The notes: generated by a model not told the origin, from the letters alone. A DNA stretch of 39,597 nt from an uncultured Verrucomicrobiales bacterium (GCA_937885815.1 CALABM010000054.1:1-39597), one strand, 5' to 3'. Shown: positions 17,077 to 25,462, counted from the first letter of the stretch. Numbers and translations are program-made.

Positions 17077-17868
17077 TCATTTTTCAGAATCCACACAAGG
17101 GGAAAACTCGCCCTCATTGCAAATAATGGACACTCTACCACCCACACCTATAAGCAAAGCCAGCTCGTTAAGATCTCTAGCGTCCATCAATACCACAGGC
17201 TCCCCTCCCCTTTGCGTGGAAACAATATGCACACCATTGGATAAGACTATAGCTCGGTCACTTATGAGGAACTGAGTGGAGCGCCTAGAAACCTGAGCCC
17301 CATTAACATATCCATCTCGATACTGCACAGTCGTCTCAGCATTTGCGTCAAGTGAAAAACGCTCAACCGATGAAATATTATATGCAACAACAAACTCTTC
17401 ACCATCCCACACGGTAATTTCTCGCTGAAGCGGCCGAAGCTCCACACGAAGATTCATAGGAACAACAACAAGTTGCTGCCCCGCCTTAAGATCAGAAGGC
17501 ACAACTATACCATTCAGCAGCATAATAACATCCACCGGACACTTTGCAGATGCCGCTATACGGGCCAAATTTTCACCACGACGCACCACATGCGTTGTGG
17601 AACCGGGATGCTGCCGAGACAAATAGCGGCGAACATTAATAGAACCGGAAATCTGACGAGCCTCACGTCCAGCAATGCCGGATTCACTCACAAAGGGACG
17701 CAGCAATTCTAACGCTTCATCCAGCTTCTGTTCCCGTAACAAATTACGCGCCTGCTCCAGCTCCGCTGGTCGACGAGGCCAAAGAGAATAGTCCGACTCA
17801 CTCGCCAAAACACTCAGCGAAAGACTAGATAAGACCACGCCGTTTAAAATCAAAGAAGTTAATGTCAT
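17077..17868 (-). CDS. Exported LysM-domain protein with a C-terminal beta domain
   Basis: 263 residues. The N-terminus (MTLTSLILNGVVLSSLSLSVLAS) is a signal peptide. Residues ~25-85 are helical (EQARNLLREQKLDEALELL), like a tetratricopeptide hairpin. Residues ~92-138 are a LysM domain (HVVRRGENLARIAASAKCPV, then LNG and LKAGQQLVV), which binds peptidoglycan or other GlcNAc polymers. The C-terminal ~120 residues resemble the front part of an L,D-transpeptidase (YkuD) fold. The catalytic HxxxxxxSxGC motif is not present, so it is either degenerate or another beta domain. The gene overlaps the upstream unknown gene by 44 bases and ends at a strong terminator. A cell-wall role is likely; the exact function is open. 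Confidence 0.7.
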   Translation of the reverse strand: MTLTSLILNGVVLSSLSLSVLASESDYSLWPRRPAELEQARNLLREQKLDEALELLRPFVSESGIAGREARQISGSINVRRYLSRQHPGSTTHVVRRGENLARIAASAKCPVDVIMLLNGIVVPSDLKAGQQLVVVPMNLRVELRPLQREITVWDGEEFVVAYNISSVERFSLDANAETTVQYRDGYVNGAQVSRRSTQFLISDRAIVLSNGVHIVSTQRGGEPVVLMDARDLNELALLIGVGGRVSIICNEGEFSPCVDSEK

Positions 17869-18352
17869 GAGACTGTTGTATCATTTCCAGCATAAAACAA
17901 AGGAGCGAAATCTCCCACGCATCATCCACCCCCATTATCACGGCCCTGAATGCATCCCCGGAATGCAGAGCATCTTTCACCACCCTATCAGCCACCTCTT
18001 CCGTATTTTCATGCAAGTATTCCACATGAACTTCCGAGCGACTGAAACGAAAGCCATATTTAAGCAGAGCCTTCACAGGAGCGCCGTGAGCCTCCATCCA
18101 TTTCAAAAATTTTTGCGCAGATAAGCTAAACCCCTCCATCTCTACACCCATTAAATCAGCCGGGCGCAATATCCTAGGGCGATTAGCCTCCACCCAACCA
18201 CTTCGAATCCGACAGTGGCCAACTGAATCCATCGGTTCTGAAAGAAGGACAAAATTAAACCGCGTATCACCAAAAGTATCTATACGCCTATCAGGCACAT
18301 AAAGAACACGCGTGTTCTGCATCGCGTACACTGCTGCAGAATCATCCTCCAT
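17825..18352 (-). CDS. Conserved protein of unknown function
   Basis: 175 residues from the ATG at 18352. The frame runs on to a GTG at 18385, but that lies in the hairpin after acpP. There is no signal peptide or membrane segment. The protein opens with strands (RVLYVPDRRID, then FNFVLLSEPMD), contains RIRSGWVEANRPRIL and EMEGFSLSAQKFLKWMEA, and ends with helices around VMGVDDAWEISLLCFMLEMIQQS. It resembles uncharacterised proteins of planctomycetes and verrucomicrobia as I remember them, but I know no function. The 44-base overlap with the LysM gene suggests coupled translation. A 16-base perfect palindrome (18303-18318) lies in its first codons. Confidence 0.7.
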   Translation of the reverse strand: MEDDSAAVYAMQNTRVLYVPDRRIDTFGDTRFNFVLLSEPMDSVGHCRIRSGWVEANRPRILRPADLMGVEMEGFSLSAQKFLKWMEAHGAPVKALLKYGFRFSRSEVHVEYLHENTEEVADRVVKDALHSGDAFRAVIMGVDDAWEISLLCFMLEMIQQSHDINFFDFKRRGLI

Positions 18353-18375
18353 GAAAGAACAAACAGGAAGAAATG

Positions 18376-18407
18376 GCGGCCCCACCCAAAAGAAGGAGGA
18401 ACCGCCG
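18376..18407 (-). terminator. Probable terminator after acpP
   Basis: On the minus strand, GGCGGTTCC pairs with GGGGCCGCC (one G-T-rich part) and the loop side has an extra CC/GG pair. A moderately T-rich stretch follows. It lies about 28 bases after the acpP stop. Confidence 0.5.
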
Positions 18408-18435
18408 ATATTCGAAAAGGTTTATGAAGCAATAA

Positions 18436-18675
18436 TCAAGCCTGATTAGCCTTGATGTAAGCAACAACATCAGCCACGGACTTGAGTTTCTCGGCATCCT
18501 CATCAGGAACCTCTACGGAGAACTTCTCCTCGAACGTCATGACGAGCTCAACCGTATCGAGAGAATCTGCACCGAGATCCTCGATGAACTTAGCGTCGCT
18601 GGTTACCTTCTCGGGGTCAACGCCGAGCTGCTCGACGATGATTTCCTTTACCTGTGTTTCAATGCTGTCGGACAT
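18436..18675 (-). CDS. acpP: Acyl carrier protein
   Basis: 79 residues, very acidic, and full family length. Ser38 in GADSLDTVELVM is the site for the 4'-phosphopantetheine arm that carries growing acyl chains in fatty acid, and hence lipid A and phospholipid, synthesis. The frame extends to 18732, but the promoter at 18704-18732 overlaps that region and the family starts at MSDSIETQ, so 18675 is the start. It stands apart from other fab genes and next to coaX, whose product starts the pathway that supplies the 4'-phosphopantetheine. Confidence 0.97.
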   Translation of the reverse strand: MSDSIETQVKEIIVEQLGVDPEKVTSDAKFIEDLGADSLDTVELVMTFEEKFSVEVPDEDAEKLKSVADVVAYIKANQA

Positions 18676-18703
18676 AAGTGTGACTAGTTTGTAAGATGCC
18701 CAT

Positions 18704-18732
18704 ATAATAGCGCAACTCGAGTCAGGTTGCAA
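18704..18732 (-). promoter_or_regulatory. Promoter of acpP
   Basis: On the minus strand, TTGCAA (18727-18732), a 17-base spacer and TATTAT (18704-18709). It shares its -35 hexamer with the rpsO promoter. The expected leader is about 21 bases. Confidence 0.75.
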
Positions 18733-18762
18733 TAAAAAAACTGCATTCCGACAAAAAAAGTA

Positions 18763-19515
18763 TCACAAAAGAAGTCGAGCAACTTCATTCAGCCCCTTAA
18801 AAGTAAGCAGAGCATCTACAGCATCTATACCCACATTCATATTGAATATCAATGGCGCATCACCTCCCGTAGCCAAAACAAAAGGCCTACATCCGAGCTC
18901 TTCAGAAATAACACGCAACAGCTCCCTTACCACCCCAGCACACCCAAACAAACAGCCACTTTGCATAGCACCGACTGTATTTTGAGCTAAAGCGCAGGGG
19001 ATTCCCGATAGGGAGATGGATGGCAGCAAAGCAGTTTTCTGTGAAAGAGACTGAGACATTGTAGACAAGCCAGGCGCTATGCTCCCCCCCACAAATACCG
19101 GACGGCCACCACGCAGCGCCATCACATCAAAAGTAATTGCCGTGCCCAAATCCACAGCAACACAGGGAAAGCGACCATACAAAGCACATCCTGCTATATT
19201 AGCAATTCTGTCAGCCCCAAGCGTAGAAAGGCCATCATACTCAAAATCCACAGAATGAACATCATGCGGAGCAATAAAATGAACACGATTACCAAAAGCC
19301 TCAGAGATTTCAGCAGCCGCTGATGGCACAACGGAACAAACCACAACTTGGCTGAAATCATATTCAGAAACAAGTCTCCGAAGCTTCTGCGCCTTCAATT
19401 CACAGGTCGGAATAATAAGCTGCTCAGGCAAAAGCTCTCCACCACAAGAAAACATGAGTTTCGTGCGGGTGTTAGAGTTATCTATAAGAAGCTTAAAATC
19501 TGGAGCTTTATTCAT
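18763..19515 (-). CDS. coaX: Type III pantothenate kinase
   Basis: 250 residues. CoaX phosphorylates pantothenate in the first step of coenzyme A synthesis. Family signatures are in place: LLIDNSNTRTKL with Asp12 at the front (P-loop-like), LSTLGADRIAN in the middle, VDLGTAITFDVM, and GGSIAPGLSTM. The type III enzyme belongs to the ASKHA fold and, unlike type I, is not inhibited by CoA. Its first 8 bases overlap the end of the glycosyltransferase gene upstream, so the two form a translationally close pair. acpP follows but has its own promoter. Confidence 0.93.
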   Translation of the reverse strand: MNKAPDFKLLIDNSNTRTKLMFSCGGELLPEQLIIPTCELKAQKLRRLVSEYDFSQVVVCSVVPSAAAEISEAFGNRVHFIAPHDVHSVDFEYDGLSTLGADRIANIAGCALYGRFPCVAVDLGTAITFDVMALRGGRPVFVGGSIAPGLSTMSQSLSQKTALLPSISLSGIPCALAQNTVGAMQSGCLFGCAGVVRELLRVISEELGCRPFVLATGGDAPLIFNMNVGIDAVDALLTFKGLNEVARLLL

Positions 19516-20599
19516 ACAACAATACCCGTTCTACAGCATCTGCTATAGCAGAGGCACCCTTACCACGATTAGCTGCCAACATCGCAGTGGAAAGCCTAAT
19601 CCACCCTTGGGCACCATTTGCCATAAGCCCTTTTAATTTAGCCATAAGATCCAAAGTGGTGCGAGCAGTCACCCCTGCACCATCCAAAAGCAACAAAGCC
19701 AGATTCCCCTGCTCCTGACCGGGTAGCGCATAATTAATAATCATGGGCAAACCGGACGAATAGGCCTCAAACATCGTTGCGGCGCCTGACTTACCGATGT
19801 AAAAATGGCTTTCGGAAAACAATTCAGGCATATTATCAGTCCGTTTACAAACGATAACCTTTTCACTTGCAAACTGCTTTAGTTCGCTATACCTTTCCCC
19901 ACAAATAACAGTCACATAAGCCTCAGGATATGTCGCAATGATAGCTTGCAAATCAGACTTAACCCTATGCAATGGCGCAAAAGCGCCGTATACGAGCCTC
20001 AGAGTAGCTGCTGTGGGCACAGAACGGCCAGAGCGCAATGAAAACTCACGCCTTACAGGAAAGCCGGCAGCATAAAGACGATTCGGAGAAAGAGCATACC
20101 TCTCACTGACCAGCTTAAGAGAATATTCATCTGGCAAGAATATCATGGGCGCTTTAGTCACCATCCATGGCCTACTGATTTCCAGAGAATCTGTCACGAC
20201 CACAGCATAAGGAACTTTAACTCTCCCCTCTTTTCGCAAATAATCAAGCATATGAGCAAAAAGAGGGTATGTGCACAAAACCACATCAGGCCGCATATCA
20301 TGTACCAGAGAGGCGATGCATTCAGTCACATCGCGAAGAATTGGAGTCTTCGCCTTCGAAGCCCAATCAGCTGTAGCCGTTTGGGCATAAGTAATGGACC
20401 AAAGCCATGGCGCCGTTCGTACGCAGAACTGATAAAACTTCCGCGTCATCTCGTAAATACGGGGATGCGTCATCTGACAACAATCCACCATTTCAATACG
20501 CCAGCCTCGTGAAGTAAATTCCTGCACAAGAGCGCGCCCAGCTGCATTATGGCCTTCACCATAACCTACACTCAGGATTAATGCAACTTTGCCAGCCAT
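19508..20599 (-). CDS. Glycosyltransferase of the MGDG synthase/UgtP/MurG type (GT28)
   Basis: 363 residues. The N-terminal half matches the MGDG-synthase-like domain: ALILSVGYGEGHNAAGRALVQEF (glycine-rich loop), then EMVDCCQMTHP and RPDVVLCTYPLFAHML. The C-terminal half is the nucleotide-sugar domain (LRLVYGAF near 205-215, VIVCKRTDNMPELFSESHFYIGKSGAATMFEA near 250-280, here given by its motifs). Such enzymes add a sugar to diacylglycerol or a related lipid at the cytoplasmic face. With the neighbouring polysaccharide genes, either a glycolipid or a lipid-linked intermediate could be the product. A TATAAT on the minus strand (20616-20621) may be its -10, placed just inside the wza terminator's T run. 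Confidence 0.8.
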   Translation of the reverse strand: MAGKVALILSVGYGEGHNAAGRALVQEFTSRGWRIEMVDCCQMTHPRIYEMTRKFYQFCVRTAPWLWSITYAQTATADWASKAKTPILRDVTECIASLVHDMRPDVVLCTYPLFAHMLDYLRKEGRVKVPYAVVVTDSLEISRPWMVTKAPMIFLPDEYSLKLVSERYALSPNRLYAAGFPVRREFSLRSGRSVPTAATLRLVYGAFAPLHRVKSDLQAIIATYPEAYVTVICGERYSELKQFASEKVIVCKRTDNMPELFSESHFYIGKSGAATMFEAYSSGLPMIINYALPGQEQGNLALLLLDGAGVTARTTLDLMAKLKGLMANGAQGWIRLSTAMLAANRGKGASAIADAVERVLLYE

Positions 20600-20621
20600 C
20601 AGATTTTACAATATCATTATA

Positions 20622-20658
20622 AATGCAAAAGCCCCGACAGGATAAACTCCTGCGGGGC
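20622..20658 (-). terminator. Terminator after the Wza-like gene
   Basis: On the minus strand, GCCCCGCAGGA pairs with TCCTGTCGGGGC and is followed by TTTTGCATTT. It lies about 15 bases after the stop and separates the export genes from the glycosyltransferase/coaX pair. Confidence 0.8.
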
Positions 20659-20672
20659 ATGAAAACATTTTA

Positions 20673-21308
20673 TTACGGCAGAAGCCTTGCGGGACGACCC
20701 TCCCATGCACCTCGCTCAGGAACGAAAATCTCATCATTGGGCCGCAAACGAATGGCGCGATCTCGAGCGCTGAAGTAATCGTAGGTACGCGTCACGCCGC
20801 GGCGAGTAACCTGAATATGTCGAGAACCATACTGAGTAATATCACCGCACTCCATGAGGGCCTGAATAAGAGTAATACCAGGGCGGTATGCCACGGGACG
20901 CTTTTGAGCCACATAACCGGTCACAGTGATGCGTCTCTGCATCAAAGCATCGGTTTCAGCATCATTGCCCACAATAGCCATCACGATAGGACGAGAATAA
21001 ATCTCCTGTTCAATGTAGAGCTGACGCACCATATCACTCAACTGGCGTGCAGTTTTACCCACCACACGAACACGGGAGGCAAGATAAGGCAACATCACTG
21101 TACCATCATCATTACTTACCTGATACTCGCCATCTACATTTGGCTTATCCTCAGCGGGAATATTGCGGAACACCAAACGAATGACGCCACCTCTTCTAGC
21201 ACGGGGCTCAGCCTCGACTACTTCATCCTCAGACTGTGCACCGAGCGGCAGCACAAGCATGAGAGCAACTGCGAAGTTGAGAATAACTACCCAAAAGTTT
21301 TTATTCAT
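20673..21308 (-). CDS. Wza-like polysaccharide export protein
   Basis: 211 residues from MNKNFWVVIL. The longer frame to 21452 runs into the Wzc-like gene and gives a basic, non-signal N-terminus. Residues 1-25 are a signal peptide (ending GAQS). The Poly_export domain follows (GEYQVSNDDGTVMLPYLASRVRVVGKTARQLSDMV), then a SLBB-like segment (RRITVTGYVAQKRPVAYRPGITLIQALMECGDI) and IRLRPNDEIFVPE. These proteins form the outer-membrane or periplasmic channel for capsule and exopolysaccharide. It is shorter than E. coli Wza and has no obvious lipobox or C-terminal membrane helix. It lies 22 bases after the Wzc-like gene, in the same transcript. Confidence 0.85.
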   Translation of the reverse strand: MNKNFWVVILNFAVALMLVLPLGAQSEDEVVEAEPRARRGGVIRLVFRNIPAEDKPNVDGEYQVSNDDGTVMLPYLASRVRVVGKTARQLSDMVRQLYIEQEIYSRPIVMAIVGNDAETDALMQRRITVTGYVAQKRPVAYRPGITLIQALMECGDITQYGSRHIQVTRRGVTRTYDYFSARDRAIRLRPNDEIFVPERGAWEGRPARLLP

Positions 21309-21330
21309 TTTACAGTGTAATGTTATTGGA

Positions 21331-23553
21331 TTAATAGATATCAGCAGATTCATCCTCAGCACCATGGGCATCAGAACGAACCGAGGCTTTAGCCGAACTC
21401 TCAGAGGAAGCCTCACTCTTTTGAGCAGTTTGCTCCTTACGCGAAGAAACATTGGAATAGTACGAATAGTAGGTTGTGTAGTACTGATACTGAGTATCAG
21501 AGCTGATATCTACATTATTCATAACAAGGCCCATAATCTGACCGCCAACATTCTGAATGATGGATCTCGTGCGAAGAAGCGCCTTAAGAGGCATCTTACG
21601 CGGCTGAAGAACCACAAGCGTGGCATCAGTCTTACTGACAAGAAGAGAAGCGTCACTCACACCAAGTACAGGCGGAGAGTCAAACAGCACAATATCAAAA
21701 CGCTTTGTTACCTCAGCAATCAAATGCTCCATGCGATGGGAACCGAGAACACCAGAGGGGTCATTGGGCTGAGGACCGGCAGGTAAAAGATAGAGATTAG
21801 GAGTAGACGTCTTCACAACAACCTCCTTAAGCTCCATTTCACTCGTCAGATAATTAGAAAGCCCAAGCTCAGTCTCAACCTCAGAGTAACGATCCAGACG
21901 AGGTCTGCGAAGGTCAGCATCAATCATAAGCGTGCTGTAACCGGCAGATGCAAACACATAAGCAAGGTTGCAAAGCGTCGTAGTCTTACCTTCACCTGCA
22001 TTCGCCGATACAACAGAGAGCGTACGAGCCTTAAAGAGAGACTTCTTAAGCTCGATGTTTGTGCGAAGAATTCGGTAAGCCTCAGCGTCTGGACTGTTGC
22101 CCTCCTGCAAGGAAAGCAGACCAACATCCTGAGGAATAACACCGAGAACAGGAAGCCCAAGATGCTTCTCAGCCTCTTCCAATGATTTAACAGAAGTATC
22201 AAAATAATTGAATACAACGGCAACAATCAGACCCAGAATAACACCAGCAACTGCACCAACAACGAGATTAAGCTTATAGTTAGGACTACTTGGAACAACA
22301 GCAGCAACGGGATTACTATAGATTTCAATTGTCTGACGGGGAGCCATCATACGCATGCGGTCTACAATATAATCGTTCTCAAGCCTATCATAACGAGCTT
22401 TTTCCGCACTATACTCCTGAAGAGCGGCAAGAACCTTCTGGTCCTCCAATGTTTTTTCACGAAGGCGATTACGAGCCTCACGAATGCGAGTCTCAAGATT
22501 ACTCAGCTCAGAACGCTTTACAGAAAGCTGATCTTGCATGGCGTCACGCATACCAACAAGTTCAGCGAAAAGCTGAGCTTGTGTTGCACGATGCTGTTCC
22601 TCAAGACTCTTCAGTACAGGGTGAGCAACGCCATATCCACTTATAATCTTCTGGCTTCGGGTCTCCTCCTCCTCACGAAAGGCCTCATGAAGCTCACGAA
22701 CTCGAGCAGAACTATATGACTCAGCAGAAAGCAAACCTGTTCGCGTCACGTAGCTAAGCAGCTCTTCATCCTTGAGCGTTTGAAGCTGTGTAACATGAAC
22801 TGTCATCTGAGCAATTTCAGACTCGAGAGTAAGGCGCGTATTATTAAGCTGATTCATCTCCTGCTCTTCAGCAGCAGTTGACACGGGCATGCCGGTACCG
22901 TTCTGATTCCAGATTCCCTGCAAGTATCTGCCAGAGCGAATATACTGACGCACAACGTCAGCTTTTCGTTCCAGTTCATCCTGACGAGAGCGAAGCACTT
23001 CATAACGCTTACTGATAACCTCGTTAATCAGAGCATTTTCTTTCTCTTCTCGAACATCCTTATAACACAGAGCAACTGCCTCACAAATACGCTGAGCTAC
23101 GCGAGGATCTGAATGAGTCACGTAAACATCAACAAGGTTGGTCCCCATGACGGGCTCAACCTTTACAATCTCTGCAATTCTGGCTGCTGCCGCTTGCTCA
23201 TTCACCTGCCACTCATTTGGCAAGTCAAGCTTATTAGCTACAGCAATCAAGTTTTGTTCAGAAATAAGAAGCTCAAACTGAGTTGCCATGTAATCGTAGC
23301 CTGACGCATCCGTCTGAATCGGATTTACATCAGACCCGACCGCAAGATTTATCAAATCACGAGGCAGCTTAATTTCAAAACGCATATTGCTGGTATACTG
23401 AGGCGTCATCAATTTTGTGATGAGAGCACAACTCAGAAACACCAAGAAGAAGACAAGCATGGCTTCTTTCCACCTCGTCCTCAAAACCTGCAAATAGTCC
23501 TGAGCGTGAAGTACAGCCTCAGTCCTTCTTTCCTCGATACTTAACTCGGCCAT
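21331..23553 (-). CDS. Wzc-like polysaccharide co-polymerase with tyrosine kinase domain
   Basis: 740 residues. Residues ~10-55 contain the Wzz domain start and first membrane segment (EAMLVFFLVFLSCALITKL). A long periplasmic coiled coil follows (~190-400), then a second membrane segment (LVVGAVAGVILGLIVAVVF). The cytoplasmic BY-kinase domain carries Walker A (SANAGEGKTT, 516-525), Walker A' (LMIDADLRRP, ~542-551) and Walker B (IVLFDSPPVLG, ~626). A Tyr-rich tail (YQYYTTYYSYY, ~684-694) is the autophosphorylation cluster. Cycles of phosphorylation control polysaccharide chain length and export. N- and C-terminal halves are fused as in proteobacterial Wzc. It is upstream of the Wza-like gene and 67 bases after the barrel gene, across a hairpin. 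Confidence 0.92.
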   Translation of the reverse strand: MAELSIEERRTEAVLHAQDYLQVLRTRWKEAMLVFFLVFLSCALITKLMTPQYTSNMRFEIKLPRDLINLAVGSDVNPIQTDASGYDYMATQFELLISEQNLIAVANKLDLPNEWQVNEQAAAARIAEIVKVEPVMGTNLVDVYVTHSDPRVAQRICEAVALCYKDVREEKENALINEVISKRYEVLRSRQDELERKADVVRQYIRSGRYLQGIWNQNGTGMPVSTAAEEQEMNQLNNTRLTLESEIAQMTVHVTQLQTLKDEELLSYVTRTGLLSAESYSSARVRELHEAFREEEETRSQKIISGYGVAHPVLKSLEEQHRATQAQLFAELVGMRDAMQDQLSVKRSELSNLETRIREARNRLREKTLEDQKVLAALQEYSAEKARYDRLENDYIVDRMRMMAPRQTIEIYSNPVAAVVPSSPNYKLNLVVGAVAGVILGLIVAVVFNYFDTSVKSLEEAEKHLGLPVLGVIPQDVGLLSLQEGNSPDAEAYRILRTNIELKKSLFKARTLSVVSANAGEGKTTTLCNLAYVFASAGYSTLMIDADLRRPRLDRYSEVETELGLSNYLTSEMELKEVVVKTSTPNLYLLPAGPQPNDPSGVLGSHRMEHLIAEVTKRFDIVLFDSPPVLGVSDASLLVSKTDATLVVLQPRKMPLKALLRTRSIIQNVGGQIMGLVMNNVDISSDTQYQYYTTYYSYYSNVSSRKEQTAQKSEASSESSAKASVRSDAHGAEDESADIY

Positions 23554-23566
23554 TTTATTTCAAGAG

Positions 23567-23606
23567 ATAAAAAGGGTGGAACTTATCCATTAATAAAGTT
23601 CCACCC
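23567..23606 (-). terminator. Terminator or attenuating hairpin between the barrel gene and the Wzc-like gene
   Basis: On the minus strand, GGGTGGAACTT pairs perfectly with AAGTTCCACCC (11 pairs) around an 11-base loop, followed by TTTTT. The Wzc-like ATG lies only 20 bases after the stem, so the gene must be read through this hairpin or start from within it. Confidence 0.75.
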
Positions 23607-23620
23607 CTGATATATGAATA

Positions 23621-24805
23621 TTAGAAACTATAGCTCACACCGGCTGAAACTCGATTACGCTCGTAGGAACCATAGCGCCCCTTGCTGTCGTAATGGACAA
23701 AATCAACATTACCTGTGAGATTCCCAGTAAAGCGATAACGCATACCTACCGATGCACTCCAATAGGTCGAAGCATAATCAACATCACCCCTGTCAGAATC
23801 TTCATGCTGTGAATCATACATGCTCAGACCGCCGGTAAAGGTTACACGGTGTGTGTATGCATATTCAAGGGCTATGCCTGCGCGCCATGTAGCAACTGTT
23901 CGATAGTTAGACTGATTCTCGAAGGAATTAACGTTCTCATTAGAATATGCAACATATGCTCTAGCACTAAGACCTTCAGCAAGAGAGCGTCTATATGAGA
24001 AGTCCAGCGTGGGACTCAAACGACTCCAACCATCCACCATCTTAAGCTGGGCGCCGAGGCTAAGAGCAAAAGAAGACACAGGGTTCAGGCAATGATTCAC
24101 ACTACCACTAAGGAAGAAACTTTCCGAATCTTCACCCTTCTGACGATCCTCGATGCGATAGGACACATTTGCACCATAAGTCGTACGCTCAGAAGCCTTA
24201 TATGAAAGCCCCGTACCCAGCGTAATATACTCACGGTCGTCATTGTAAGTATTATCGGTATACACGAAACCACCGTAAGACAAATTAAGATTCCAAGACC
24301 AACGAGCATCGATAGCCTGAGAATACACATTGGAGAGATTCCAGTTGAGAGATGTACCCCAGCTATCAACAGCAGAGTAAAGATTATCATACTCAGGCTC
24401 GGGAGTATAACGCAGATACAAGCGGCAGCTATACACGCTTCCACGCTCAAAAGAATGAGACAGGAGAGCACTCAAACTAATATCAGAGAAGAGTCGCTCG
24501 TCTACTCCATTAGCCGTCTTATTGTAGAGCTGAGCGCCAACTCGAGCGCTGTATGAAATCTTCGTAGCGGATTCATAGTCTGCGTAGGACATCCCTACAC
24601 CAAAACGCACAAACTCACCCGACTTCTGATTATGCACTGAACAGTTTACATTATCATCGTAACCTACATTTACGTATGCGTTGTAACGCATCGCATACGA
24701 CTCAGGCACACCAATAGCGGGCGCGGTATCAAACAAAGAGAAACCATAAGCTGCAGGGGCAAGGGCACCTGTCAGCAGGAGTACTTTATATATAGCAGAT
24801 TTCAT
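23621..24805 (-). CDS. Outer-membrane beta-barrel protein of the exopolysaccharide locus
   Basis: 394 residues from MKSAIYKVLL; the longer frame reaches back into the gene before. A signal peptide ends near AAYG. The rest is a series of alternating amphipathic strands: NAYVNVGYDDNVN, FVRFGVGMSYADY, KISYSARVGAQLY, and so on. It ends RNRVSAGVSYSF, a C-terminal Phe typical of barrel proteins. The YDDNVN start is like EpsL/BBP2-type barrels found with exosortase-linked polysaccharide clusters. It is the likely outer-membrane partner of the Wza/Wzc-like pair. The upstream secreted protein is probably co-transcribed. Confidence 0.75.
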   Translation of the reverse strand: MKSAIYKVLLLTGALAPAAYGFSLFDTAPAIGVPESYAMRYNAYVNVGYDDNVNCSVHNQKSGEFVRFGVGMSYADYESATKISYSARVGAQLYNKTANGVDERLFSDISLSALLSHSFERGSVYSCRLYLRYTPEPEYDNLYSAVDSWGTSLNWNLSNVYSQAIDARWSWNLNLSYGGFVYTDNTYNDDREYITLGTGLSYKASERTTYGANVSYRIEDRQKGEDSESFFLSGSVNHCLNPVSSFALSLGAQLKMVDGWSRLSPTLDFSYRRSLAEGLSARAYVAYSNENVNSFENQSNYRTVATWRAGIALEYAYTHRVTFTGGLSMYDSQHEDSDRGDVDYASTYWSASVGMRYRFTGNLTGNVDFVHYDSKGRYGSYERNRVSAGVSYSF

Positions 24806-24834
24806 ATTTATTCTCTTAGTACAATTATCCAAAA

Positions 24835-25350
24835 TCAACGACCAGGACTTGCATCATTGGGAGTTACGAGCACATCAGGAGTATGCCTAATAACATCAAA
24901 CCCACGGATAAGCTCATTAATCGTTGCTTCAACCACAGACTCCTCCAAAGAAGCCTGATAAAGGGTATTCAGCATATCAAAAAGCTCCTGAGGAATCTCG
25001 GGATGAGCTGTTGGAGCATCCTTGCTATTCTTACCACTATTGTAGGTACGAACATAGGTAGAGAAATTCCCCTTCAAGTCAGGACGAGCCATCAGCACCG
25101 CACGAAAAATAGCAGCACACTCATTTGCCGTCCATGTTGTACGCTGATTTATCACCTCAGCATATATCGGCGCAGCCTGTTGAGGCTCGGCCTTGACCGC
25201 CTCATAAACAGCCAAACAAATCGCCTGAAGAGACACACGTGAATCAGCCGCCGCAAGAGCCACAGCATTATCCCGAGCCGGGCCGGCATAAGATGCCGAA
25301 ACAGCCATTACCCCTGCCAGCATCACCGCTACTAAGTGTACAGTTTTCAT
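24835..25350 (-). CDS. Small exported protein of unknown function
   Basis: 171 residues from the ATG at 25350; the frame runs 9 bases further to a TTG. Residues 1-24 are a signal peptide (MKTVHLVAVMLAGVMAVSASYAG). The mature part is mainly helical (NAVALAAADSRVSLQAICLAVYEAV, then FDMLNTLYQASLEESVVEATINEL), with no Cys pair or catalytic motif that I recognise. It starts 23 bases after the 3' end of tRNA-Gly(UCC) on the same strand and precedes the barrel gene by 30 bases, so it may be transcribed from the tRNA promoter. A role in the polysaccharide export apparatus is inferred from position only. Confidence 0.65.
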   Translation of the reverse strand: MKTVHLVAVMLAGVMAVSASYAGPARDNAVALAAADSRVSLQAICLAVYEAVKAEPQQAAPIYAEVINQRTTWTANECAAIFRAVLMARPDLKGNFSTYVRTYNSGKNSKDAPTAHPEIPQELFDMLNTLYQASLEESVVEATINELIRGFDVIRHTPDVLVTPNDASPGR

Positions 25351-25373
25351 ATAGGTCAAGATTTAGAATTGAG

Positions 25374-25444
25374 AGCGGGTAGCGGGAATCGAACCCGCAT
25401 GATCAGCTTGGAAGGCTGGAGCTTTACCATTAAGCTATACCCGC
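25374..25444 (-). tRNA. tRNA-Gly (anticodon UCC)
   Basis: 71 bases on the minus strand. The acceptor stem is GCGGGTA/TACCCGC with discriminator T. The D arm is GCTTAATGGTAAAGC, the anticodon loop is CTTCCAA with TCC, and the T arm is GCGGG-TTCGATT-CCCGC. The top of the anticodon stem has a C-A mismatch. CCA is not encoded. It resembles E. coli tRNA-Gly(UCC). Confidence 0.93.
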
Positions 25445-25462
25445 GCTTGCTCTCTGGGCTGT

